From CAZWHE01 sp964633825 (lineage in GTDB: Bacteria > Planctomycetota > B15-G4 > CAYZWU01), in NCBI GenBank assembly GCA_964633825.1, contig CAZWHE010000150.1, positions 1-9,734 of the forward strand: DNA of 9,734 nucleotides, in the 5' to 3' direction. The position numbers were made by a program, and so were the translations under genes. Positions 1 to 6,097 of this stretch are shown here, piece by piece. The notes beneath the pieces are model-generated. The model saw only the letters and a program-made list of their open reading frames with translations, did no database searches and was not told the DNA's origin. Numbering within the stretch: position 1 is the first letter of the stretch; each line of letters begins with the position of its first letter.

Positions 1-285
1 GTCGGCGGAGCCGACGACGACGCCGTCGTCATTGATGCCGTAGGCCTGGCTCGTGGTTCCGCCGAGGGTGCCGAGTTCGGTCGCCACACCGTTGTTCCAG
101 AGCATGGCTTTATAAGGAGATTTCGCAAAGCCGGCCACCTGGCCCGATGAATTGACGGAAAGAGCCTCGTCGATATCTCCCAGATCGACCACGGCGTATT
201 CGTCCTGAGCCTGTGCGACGGCAAGGAAAAACGTACCGGCAATGATGATAAGTGTGAGTGGAATGTGGATGTTTGAAGTTCTCAT
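1..285 (-). CDS. Secreted HAF-repeat protein, 3' end outside window
   Basis: This is the first 95 codons of a gene that runs off the left edge with no stop. It starts at ATG 285, behind a good Shine-Dalgarno (AAAGGAGA, 293-300, 7-nt spacer). Residues 1-27 look like a signal peptide: a short charged start, a hydrophobic core (LTLIIIAGTFFLAV), then AQAQ-D as a likely cleavage site. The mature part begins with short repeats such as ELGTLGG..SQAYGIND.G.VVG, the signature of the 'HAF' extracellular repeat family, which is thought to form beta-propeller-like structures. A second, weaker copy (DLGDIDEALSVNSSGQVAGFA) precedes it. The substrate and role are unknown. It is transcribed divergently from the sigma factor gene, so the two may share a promoter region. 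I am confident of the family, not of any function. Confidence 0.85.
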   Translation of the reverse strand, partial: MRTSNIHIPLTLIIIAGTFFLAVAQAQDEYAVVDLGDIDEALSVNSSGQVAGFAKSPYKAMLWNNGVATELGTLGGTTSQAYGINDDGVVVGSAD

Positions 286-391
286 CTCTTTGTCTCCTTT
301 CATGTTACAAGCGATTAAAATTTCTATCAGCCTGTCGGCCGCTTGATGCTCTTGAAGAGTGACGCGCAAAACACCAGCGAGAATTGGGTGG

Positions 392-408
392 AAAAAAATT
401 GTTTTTTT
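392..408. repeat. Short A/T inverted repeat in divergent intergenic region
   Basis: Seven A (392-398), a TTG loop, then seven T (402-408) lie between the HAF gene and the sigma factor start. The tract stands out in GC-rich surroundings. It could be an UP-element-like or bent-DNA part of a promoter, or a weak terminator. No convincing -35/-10 pair was found in 286-418, and its function is undetermined. Confidence 0.35.
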
Positions 409-418
409 GGCTAATTCG

Positions 419-1003
419 ATGGCTGATATGACCTCTGAAAAACGACCCCAAGACCGGCAGGCCGCTAAAAGCGGAGCCGCAAAACAGATCCCTGTCGATT
501 CGATGATTCCAGAGGTCTATAACGAACTCCGGGCTGTGGCGCGACGATACATGCGGCGGGAGCGCGCCGAACACACCCTTCAGGCCACGGCATTGGTCCA
601 CGAGGCATACCTCCGCCTGGTCGAGCAGGATCGCGCGGCCTGGAATGATCGGTCCCACTTTCTCGCCCTGGCGGCGCAGGCCATCCGGCGGATCTTGGTC
701 GACCACGCCCGCAGGCACGGCGCTGAGAAACGCGGCGCCCGGCATCAGCGCATAGTGCTCAGCGAAACCATGGTACTCATGCCGGAAAGGGGGGCGGATG
801 TACTCGCCATCGACGAAGCGCTCCGGAAATTCGCTTCCCTCGACGAGCGCCGTGCCCGTGTGGTCGAGCTGCGCTTCTTTGCGGGCTTGAGCATCGACGA
901 GACCGCCCGGGTGCTCGGTGTCTCGAAGTGGACCGTTGTCGATGACTGGGAGCTCGCCCGGGCCTGGCTGCTCCGCGAGCTCGGTAAAGGGGACGCATCG
1001 TGA
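419..1003 (+). CDS. ECF-like RNA polymerase sigma factor (TIGR02999 type)
   Basis: This 194-aa protein directs RNA polymerase to selected promoters. Region sigma-2 spans about residues 30-97 (VYNELRAVARRYMRRER, HTLQATALVHEAYLRL), and the HFLALAAQAIRRILVDHARR stretch is typical of the TIGR02999 (Sig-70_X6) group. Region sigma-4 spans 141-188, with the helix-turn-helix LSIDETARVLGVSKWTV. I chose ATG 419 (MADMTSEK) because family members usually begin shortly before sigma-2. A GTG at 359 would add 20 residues, ATG 428 is possible, and none has a clear ribosome site. The stop overlaps the kinase start by 4 nt (GTGA), so the two are almost certainly co-translated. No anti-sigma gene is present. 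The acidic DAED-like residues of sigma region 2.2 are replaced by LQATALV, with Thr53 and Thr57 there. Pairing with a Ser/Thr kinase is known for planctomycete ECF-STK groups and for the phosphorylated ECF43 group, so activation by phosphorylation is plausible but inferred. Confidence 0.88.
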   Translation: MADMTSEKRPQDRQAAKSGAAKQIPVDSMIPEVYNELRAVARRYMRRERAEHTLQATALVHEAYLRLVEQDRAAWNDRSHFLALAAQAIRRILVDHARRHGAEKRGARHQRIVLSETMVLMPERGADVLAIDEALRKFASLDERRARVVELRFFAGLSIDETARVLGVSKWTVVDDWELARAWLLRELGKGDAS

Positions 1004-3438
1004 ATGCCGAGAAATGGGAGCGGGTGGCCGAGATCTTCCAGGCGGTTCGAAGAGTCGGGCCCGAAGAGCGCGCGGCCATGCTCGATGAACAGTGCGGGGA
1101 CGATGCCGAGCTGCGTACAGAGGTCGAGTCGCTTATCGAAAGCTCCGGCGGAACCGGAGAGTTTCTGGAAGGACCTGCCGTCGGTTTTGATCCTGCTGTT
1201 GTTTCAGACGGCGACGCATCTTGCGGAAAAACCTCCAGCAATGCCGAGCCCGCGGCATATCGATCCATCAGTGGATACCGAATCGTTCGCGTCATCGGCG
1301 AAGGCGGCATGGGAGTCGTGTACGAGGCCGAGCAGGAACAGCCAAAACGGACCGTGGCGCTCAAGGTCATGCGGCCGGGATACATGTCACGAGGAGCTCT
1401 CCGCCGTTTCCAGCACGAAGCCGATATTCTGGGCCGCCTCCACCACACCGGGATCGCCCAGATCTACGAGGCCAGTGTATGTCAGGGTTTGGAGACGGGC
1501 GATGACATAGGAGAAAGGGATGAGGGCTCGAGTACGCCGTTCTTTGCCATGGAACTCGTGCGGGGCATGCCTCTGACCGTATATTGTAACGAACATGGGC
1601 TTGGTAATGAGGAACGTCTCGAACTCGTGATCAAGGTGTGCGATGCCGTACATCATGCCCATCTCAACGGCGTGATCCATCGCGATCTCAAGCCGGCTAA
1701 TATTCTGGTCGACGAGACCGGACAGCCCAAGATCCTCGACTTCGGCATCGCGAAGGTGACCGATTGCGACATCCAGATCACGACGATGCACACCGATATG
1801 GGGCAACTGCTCGGGACCATAGGATACATGAGTCCCGAACAGTGTTCGGGAGATCCCGGGAATCTCGATATGCGCTCGGACGTTTACACCCTCGGTGTCA
1901 TTTGCTTCGAACTGCTCGCAGACCGGCTGCCCATTTCCGTTCACGGAAAAATGATCCATGAAGCCGTAAGCATCATCCGCGATGAAGATCCGGTCCGGCT
2001 CGGTACGATCAACCATGCCTTCCGGGGTGACCTCGAAACGATCCTTTCCAGGGTGCTCGAAAAGGATAAAACCAGGCGGTACCAGTCCGCCTTCGATCTC
2101 GCCGCTGAAATCGAGCGATACTTGCGGGATGAACCGATCACGGCCCGGCCGCCGAGTGTGATGTACCAGTTCCGTAAGTTTGCAAAGCGGAACAAAGCCC
2201 TCGTTTGTGGAGCGGGGGCGGTCATGACGATCCTGGTGGTGGCGGTTGTGCTGCTCTCGCTGCTTTGGGCGCGAACGACCCGGGAAGCGCGCCGCGCCGA
2301 AGATGCCTCTGCTTTTCTCAAACAGATGTTCAGCGATGTTGCTCCCCATGCCCATGGGTCGAACATCAAACTCAAGGATGTCCTTGATCGCGCTACAGAC
2401 CGCCTGGCTGTCGAACCGCCTCAGGACCGGCTCGTCGAAGCCATTGTGCGCAACGAGATCGGGTCAAGCTATTACAGCCTGGGCTTGTATCAAAATGCCG
2501 ATCCTCATTATGCCGAATCCCTGGCCATAAGGCGTGATGAGCTTGGAGGTGACCATGTCGACACATTGAAGGTCATCAACAACCTCGGTCAGCTCCGGCT
2601 GGCGCAAGGCCGAACGGATGAAGCCTTGTCGTTGCTCGGGGAATGTCTTGAAAAACGACGCAAAATCCTGGGCCCTGACGACAAGGAGACCCTGGCCACA
2701 CAGAATAACCTCGCGTACCTCTATCAATCCCGGCGCCGGTACAAGGAGGCTGAGAATCTTTTCCGAGATACCGTCGACCGGCAGCGCCGCGTCTTCGGAC
2801 CTGACAACCTCGACACATTGATCTCCATGTCGAATCTCGCGGGAGTGCTTCACGCTCAGCAACGCCTGTCCGAAGCCGAGGACCTCTTTCGCAGAACACT
2901 GGCTCTGTGCCGCAGCGCTCTCGGGAATGAGAACTACCACACCCTGGTCACCATGGACAGCCTGGCCGTGGTCCTGAAGGCGCGCAATAAATTCGATGAA
3001 GCGGAGCCGCTGATGCGGGAAGCGGTACAAACATATCAAAGGAGTTTGGGCCACAGCCACCCCGGCACGCTCGTGGCCATGAACAACCTGGCGCGCCTGC
3101 TCCAGAGCAGCAATCGTCTGAACGAGGCGGCCGTGCTTTTCATCGAGCTGACCGAGCTTGCCGATGAGAATCTTCCTCCCGACGATCGGTTTCTGCCGTC
3201 CTTCCACTTCAACTGTGCCGAGTGCCTGACGGCGCTCGGCCGAACCGAGGATGCTCTGCTCCATTATCGAACCGCCTACAAAGGCTTTGCAGCCCGATTG
3301 GGACGGGACGCCTCCCGCACCCGCTCTGTTGCCGAACGACTCATCAAACTGTACGAAGCCCAGGGGAGACGGAGGGAGGCCCAGGAACTTCGCGAGCTCC
3401 ACTTTCCCCCTTCGTCCGCCCGAAAACCAGGTGGATGA
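1000..3438 (+). CDS. Membrane Ser/Thr protein kinase with TPR C-terminal domain
   Basis: The 812-aa protein has an N-terminal segment common in such kinases (1-50, EKWERVAEIFQAV), then a Hanks-type kinase domain at about 93-375. Visible residues are the glycine loop G100-E-G-G-M-G105, Lys122 in VALK, catalytic HRDLKPAN (Asp229), and DFG 247-249; all are intact, so it should be active. One transmembrane helix lies at about 399-423. From about 470 to 800 there are tetratricopeptide repeats of the roughly 42-residue TPR_10/12 kind, with recurrent NNLA.LL.....EAE.L and LG..H..TL elements; by topology these would be extracytoplasmic, a likely protein-binding sensor. The start is GTG 1000 inside GTGA, overlapping the sigma factor stop; the ATG at 1004 is out of frame. 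The obvious candidate substrate is the upstream sigma factor, by context only. Confidence 0.9.
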   Translation: MNAEKWERVAEIFQAVRRVGPEERAAMLDEQCGDDAELRTEVESLIESSGGTGEFLEGPAVGFDPAVVSDGDASCGKTSSNAEPAAYRSISGYRIVRVIGEGGMGVVYEAEQEQPKRTVALKVMRPGYMSRGALRRFQHEADILGRLHHTGIAQIYEASVCQGLETGDDIGERDEGSSTPFFAMELVRGMPLTVYCNEHGLGNEERLELVIKVCDAVHHAHLNGVIHRDLKPANILVDETGQPKILDFGIAKVTDCDIQITTMHTDMGQLLGTIGYMSPEQCSGDPGNLDMRSDVYTLGVICFELLADRLPISVHGKMIHEAVSIIRDEDPVRLGTINHAFRGDLETILSRVLEKDKTRRYQSAFDLAAEIERYLRDEPITARPPSVMYQFRKFAKRNKALVCGAGAVMTILVVAVVLLSLLWARTTREARRAEDASAFLKQMFSDVAPHAHGSNIKLKDVLDRATDRLAVEPPQDRLVEAIVRNEIGSSYYSLGLYQNADPHYAESLAIRRDELGGDHVDTLKVINNLGQLRLAQGRTDEALSLLGECLEKRRKILGPDDKETLATQNNLAYLYQSRRRYKEAENLFRDTVDRQRRVFGPDNLDTLISMSNLAGVLHAQQRLSEAEDLFRRTLALCRSALGNENYHTLVTMDSLAVVLKARNKFDEAEPLMREAVQTYQRSLGHSHPGTLVAMNNLARLLQSSNRLNEAAVLFIELTELADENLPPDDRFLPSFHFNCAECLTALGRTEDALLHYRTAYKGFAARLGRDASRTRSVAERLIKLYEAQGRRREAQELRELHFPPSSARKPGG

Positions 3439-3474
3439 GAAGGGTCCTCCCGGGCCACAAGGGGCAACGGGCAC

Positions 3475-3529
3475 CCTTTGCTTACCCCCCGCGCTCGCAA
3501 AGCCTCGCTTGAAGGGGGGTGCGCAAAGG
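3475..3529. repeat. Long imperfect palindrome after the TPR kinase gene
   Basis: The left arm CCTTTGC (3475-3481) plus ACCCCCC (3484-3490) pairs with GGGGGGT (3514-3520) plus GCAAAGG (3523-3529). That gives 14 paired bases with a 2-nt internal mismatch and a 23-nt loop. It starts 36 nt after the kinase stop. There is no T-tract, so it is not a classical intrinsic terminator. It may stabilise a 3' end, act as a bidirectional barrier between the converging units, or be a dispersed REP-like repeat. Confidence 0.5.
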
Positions 3530-3689
3530 ATGTCCGGCCCGTGGCCCGGGAAGGCTTGTTCCGTAACCCTCAGAGCCGGGCTGTTCGGGAAGAAGGGGAC
3601 TCACGGTACGCCCCGGCCCGCGGGGCATAGGTGTTAAGCTAAGCAATTCGTTTTCTGATCGCAGGTCCCCCTCTTCCCCAATAAGAGAG

Positions 3690-3752
3690 GGCCGCCGGGG
3701 GGCTCGGGATCCGGGAGCGCTCGGCTCCTCCACCCTACGACCCCCGGCGGCC
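3690..3752. repeat. 12-bp perfect inverted repeat downstream of TR
   Basis: GGCCGCCGGGGG (3690-3701) pairs exactly with CCCCCGGCGGCC (3741-3752) across a 39-nt interval that itself contains the palindrome GAGCGCTC. On the minus strand it lies 111 nt beyond the TR end. This is where a structured RNA segment following the template would be expected, or simply where the DGR transcript ends. No T-tract follows. Confidence 0.5.
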
Positions 3753-3862
3753 GGGCCTCTTCGGCCGGAGGATTCCACGGCACGGGAGGCGGATCTGGGT
3801 ATCACGGGCGCGGCGCAACGATCCCCGTAATCGGGCGACCGATGCGATCTGGCGATGCGACA

Positions 3863-3987
3863 CCTTGGCGGGGCGGACGCCGAGGTTGTTGTTCCGGTTC
3901 TCGGGCGTGTTGTTGTTGCGGTTCGCCGAGCGCGCGTTGGAGGCGGTGTTGTTGAAGCCGCCGCCACGGTTCACGCGGTTGCGGGCG
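3863..3987 (-). repeat. DGR template repeat (TR)
   Basis: This 125-bp minus-strand template pairs gaplessly with VR at an offset of 2252. It contains 31 adenines by my count, of which 12 differ in VR. In TR coordinates these are 3865, 3887, 3889, 3892, 3899, 3913, 3922, 3923, 3938, 3949, 3971 and 3979. Read in the VR frame it would encode an asparagine-loaded peptide (RGGGFNNTASNARSAN and on) with 13 AAC codons. AAC is the usual DGR codon because adenine changes in it cannot make a stop. The first 17 nt overlap the end of the RT gene, whose TGA stop lies at 3971-3973. Identity breaks sharply at 3988 and 3862. The A-to-G at 3865 may be true mutagenesis or just the edge. Confidence 0.95.
3866..3885 (-). 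promoter_or_regulatory. GC-rich conserved 3' end of TR (IMH*-like)
   Basis: The last 20 nt of TR before the boundary adenine, including GGCGTCCGCCCCGCC on the minus strand, are identical in VR (6118-6137). They carry a single adenine, at the very end (3866). In the Bordetella phage DGR, the corresponding GC stretch plus initiation-of-mutagenic-homing (IMH) element fixes where cDNA synthesis and homing begin. The assignment here is by position and composition. Confidence 0.55.
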
Positions 3988-5020
3988 CCGATGATCCGCC
4001 CCCCTGTAAATGCTTCCGAGCCAACGAATCGAACATCTTCCTTCTCAAGGCCCTGGTGGTACCGTGCTCGAGATGTGCCGCCACCGACCGCACGGCGTCG
4101 CAGAGCCGATCCTCTGAAAGCATCCCCGTGCGATATTCCCAAAGGCGGTGCTTGAGGCGCTGCCGCGTCCTCTTCAGGTTGGCGGGACGGAGCCGCGTGA
4201 CCGCCCAATGGATGCGCCAGCCCAGGAAAGGCAGCCCCTGGGAGGCGGGGGCGAGCAGGGTGGCTCTCCTCTTGAGCGTGAGCCGGACGCTTTCGGCGAG
4301 AAAATTCTCCACCTCACGGCGTGCATCGACGAGCCTGCCGCGATCTCCGGCAAAAAGCACGAAGTCGTCCATGTAGCGGACGTAACCCGGGATGCGCATC
4401 CGCTCCTTCACATGATGGTCGAGACGGTCGAGGACGAGGTTTGCGAACCACTGGCTGGTCAGGTTACCGATTGGAAGCCCCACTCCCGAACGTTCGCTCC
4501 TCCCGCCGGCGCTCAGGATCGTCTCGCAGAGACCAAGGACCCGGTAGTCCTTGAGGATCCTCTCCAGGGTCTCCATCACCACGTCGTGGGCTATCGAGTC
4601 GAAACAGCGCTCCACGTCGAACTTGAAAAAGAAAGCGTACCGGCGCACGAGGCGCGCGGCGTGCCTGAGCGCCGCGTGAGTCCCCTTGCCCTTCCGGCAG
4701 GCGAAGCTCTCGTATACCATGCGCCGATCGAAGAGCGGCTCCAGCGGGTCGATGAGGGCGTGGTGGACCACGCGGTCGCGGAAGGGCGCGGCCGTGATGG
4801 TGCGCTCCTTGGGGTCGTGGATCCTGAAGGTATACGCGCGCCCCGGCCGATAGGTTCCGGCCTGAAGCTCCCTCTGCAGGGCCAGAACCTCGGGTTCGAT
4901 CCGCTCGATAAACCGCGCCACACCGGCCACGTGCCGCTTGCCGCGAGCCGCGCTCTGCGCCGCAACGAGCAGGTTGTCGAAGGATACGATCTTGTCCCAC
5001 AGGTTTCCGTGCCGCCTCAC
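3971..5020 (-). CDS. DGR reverse transcriptase
   Basis: The 349-aa enzyme copies TR RNA into adenine-mutagenised cDNA. It begins RRHGNLWDKIVSFDNLLVA, the usual N-terminus of DGR RTs. Motifs are FKFDVERCF with Asp135, the DGR-specific LPIGNLTSQ at 182-190 (where group II intron RTs have QG...SP), YMDDF at 216-220 with catalytic Asp218 and Asp219, and LPFLGWRI near 263. There are no integrase, maturase or endonuclease domains, as is normal for DGRs. I chose GTG 5020 because it overlaps the avd stop in GTGA and has AGGAG six nt upstream; the open frame extends further upstream to 5452 but only antisense to other constraints, through avd. The last five codons and the stop lie in TR, so the template doubles as the RT C-terminus. 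The motif set makes a retron or group II intron RT unlikely. Confidence 0.95.
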   Translation of the reverse strand: MRRHGNLWDKIVSFDNLLVAAQSAARGKRHVAGVARFIERIEPEVLALQRELQAGTYRPGRAYTFRIHDPKERTITAAPFRDRVVHHALIDPLEPLFDRRMVYESFACRKGKGTHAALRHAARLVRRYAFFFKFDVERCFDSIAHDVVMETLERILKDYRVLGLCETILSAGGRSERSGVGLPIGNLTSQWFANLVLDRLDHHVKERMRIPGYVRYMDDFVLFAGDRGRLVDARREVENFLAESVRLTLKRRATLLAPASQGLPFLGWRIHWAVTRLRPANLKRTRQRLKHRLWEYRTGMLSEDRLCDAVRSVAAHLEHGTTRALRRKMFDSLARKHLQGGGSSAPATA

Positions 5021-5406
5021 GAGCTTCTCCTTGCCTCCAGCGCCTTGCGCCAGCCGTGGATCATCCGCCCCGTCTCGTCGACGCCGCGCATGGCGACCTC
5101 GAAGCCGCGGCGCGGCATGACATTTCCGCGCCGCGCAATGCGGAAGAGAAACCGCATCCTCTCGAAAAGCAGGTTGACGCGGCAAAGCAGGCTCCGGCGT
5201 TCGCGCGGGTCGTAGCGCGCGAGTACGAGCATCTCGGTCACGTCGAGAGCGTGGTTCTCCACGCGCTGTGTCAGCGTGAATCTCGCCGACTTGGGCCACC
5301 GTGCGGTCTGGTCGAGAAGCCAGCCCGTGAACTCCTCCCACCTGGAGAGCACCAGGAGCTCGGGACCGGCTTCGCGAGCCGGGGGACGCGAGTGGGGCGC
5401 GCTCAT
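5017..5406 (-). CDS. avd: DGR accessory variability determinant Avd
   Basis: The 129-aa basic, mostly helical protein carries the family hallmark WPKSARFTLTQR (37-48), followed by long amphipathic helices (ENHALDVTEMLVLARY; RRSLLCRVNLLFERMRFLFRIA). The length matches Avd, a pentameric four-helix-bundle protein of the '23S rRNA intervening sequence' fold. In Bordetella phage it binds the RT and the TR-containing RNA and is required for mutagenic cDNA synthesis. The start is ATG 5406 in ATGA, overlapping the HRDC stop, with GGAGG ten nt upstream. The stop overlaps the RT start (GTGA). This arrangement should keep Avd and RT amounts linked. Confidence 0.9.
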   Translation of the reverse strand: MSAPHSRPPAREAGPELLVLSRWEEFTGWLLDQTARWPKSARFTLTQRVENHALDVTEMLVLARYDPRERRSLLCRVNLLFERMRFLFRIARRGNVMPRRGFEVAMRGVDETGRMIHGWRKALEARRSS

Positions 5407-5951
5407 GCCGTCTTTTCCTCCACGGCCGGAACCGTTGCGCCCCCCGGCGCAAAACCGTTGAGCCGGGCGAGTATCTCGCGGCCGTAGCGCTTCACCTTGC
5501 CCGGACCGATGCCGTCGAGGTTCGAGAGAGCGGTCGGGCTCTTGGGTGTGTGCCTGACGATCTGTACGAGCTGGCGGTTCGTGAAAACGACGTAGGGCGG
5601 CACGCCTTCCTCGCGCGCCGTGCCGGCGCGCCACTCGCGGAGCGTATTGAAGAGCGCGAGCTGGCGCTCGTCCAGTCCGGCCAACGGATCGCGCCGCGCC
5701 GGCCGCTTGCCGTTCGATGCGCTGGAGCGCCGGTTGCCGCACGCGGCCCTGTCGGCCGGCTCCCGCGTCTCGGGCGCAATCGCCGGGACCTGGTAGGTGA
5801 GGATGCAGGTGAAATGGGGTACCTCGTCGACACGATAGAAGTGCTCGCGGAAGGAGAGTATTTCCTTATCACACACGAACTCGGCGAGCGGGCTCTCGTC
5901 GAAGCCGCCCAGGACGGCACAATAGCGCAGGGTCATCATCTTGACGCGCAT
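5403..5951 (-). CDS. HRDC-domain DGR accessory protein
   Basis: The 182-aa protein has two parts. Residues 1-60 (MRVKMMTLRYCAVLGGF, FVCDKEILSFREHF, HFTCILTYQ) resemble the small alpha/beta head found in DGR-linked HRDC proteins. A charged linker (60-92) leads to an HRDC domain at about 94-167: LDERQLALFNTLREWR, PPYVVFTNRQLVQIVRHTP, LDGIGPGKVKRYGREILARL. HRDC domains (RecQ, RNase D) bind nucleic acid, so a role in handling the TR RNA, the cDNA or the VR target is likely but unproven. ATG 5951 has CGGAG six nt upstream. The stop overlaps avd by 4 nt. It could be first gene of a separate accessory-RT-TR transcript. Confidence 0.85.
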   Translation of the reverse strand: MRVKMMTLRYCAVLGGFDESPLAEFVCDKEILSFREHFYRVDEVPHFTCILTYQVPAIAPETREPADRAACGNRRSSASNGKRPARRDPLAGLDERQLALFNTLREWRAGTAREEGVPPYVVFTNRQLVQIVRHTPKSPTALSNLDGIGPGKVKRYGREILARLNGFAPGGATVPAVEEKTA

Positions 5952-6055
5952 GGGGAACTCCGGAAAAAGACGTACAATCGAATATTTCCGGCGGTCCCAA
6001 TCACCCGCCGTCCCACGCCCTGCAAACCCTTTTTTATAAAATCTTGCTCTTTTTT

Positions 6056-6071
6056 GTTGCCTGGCGGCAAC
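6056..6071. other. Hairpin with T-rich flanks just beyond the VR gene
   Basis: GTTGCC (6056-6061), loop TGGC, GGCAAC (6066-6071) form a perfect 6-bp stem with a 4-nt loop in the 146-bp gap between the target kinase stop and the HRDC start. On the plus strand a T-rich run (6072-6081) follows, as in an intrinsic terminator, but no plus-strand gene ends here. On the minus strand the run after the stem is A-rich. DGR target sites can carry a short stem, 4-nt-loop hairpin or cruciform downstream of VR that aids homing. This one starts 43 nt past VR, further than in the Bordetella phage case. Confidence 0.45.
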
Positions 6072-6097
6072 TTCTTTTTTTGGGGAAAGCCGTAAAG

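Larger units (their letters stand above)
3439..3862. other. Gene-free, GC-rich region rich in inverted repeats
   Basis: About 420 bp lie between the plus-strand kinase and the template repeat, which point toward each other. Open frames exist here, but they have the low-complexity, Arg/Pro-rich composition expected of GC-rich non-coding DNA, with no recognisable domain or start signal. The stretch holds a long hairpin (3475-3529), a small GC hairpin (GCCCCG 3610-3615 with CGGGGC 3621-3626), a 6-bp CCCTCT/AGAGGG pairing near 3670-3690, and a 12-bp perfect inverted repeat (3690-3752). Its right part lies directly downstream of TR in the direction of DGR transcription and may belong to the DGR RNA. 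Confidence 0.6.

Noticed and set aside
1004..1510. ATG 1004 as start of the gene after the sigma factor
   Set aside because: It is in a different frame from the kinase, and its product has no kinase motifs; GTG 1000 gives the full kinase.
1387..2355. Minus-strand open frame within the TPR kinase, and a similar one at 2464-3474
   Set aside because: Both are antisense to an intact kinase/TPR coding region whose motifs are unmistakable.
3735..4208. Minus-strand open frame containing the asparagine-rich TR peptide, which could be read as a broken FGE-domain pseudogene
   Set aside because: Similarity to the lectin-like domain starts and stops exactly at the TR edges, and the upstream half is RT sequence in another frame.
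3971..5020. Group II intron or retron as the source of the RT
   Set aside because: There is no maturase or endonuclease domain or intron structure; the LPIGNLTSQ motif, Avd and adenine-specific repeats define a DGR.
4148..5215. Long plus-strand open frame of 355 codons
   Set aside because: It is antisense to RT and avd in GC-rich DNA, has no recognisable domain, and the minus strand carries clear RT motifs.
5021..5452. N-terminal extension of the RT reading frame
   Set aside because: It overlaps avd entirely, is arginine/alanine-rich without domain features, and GTG 5020 has a good ribosome site and the GTGA coupling.
5407..5742. N-terminal extension of the avd frame
   Set aside because: It lies within the HRDC gene; ATG 5406 overlaps the HRDC stop and gives the normal Avd length.
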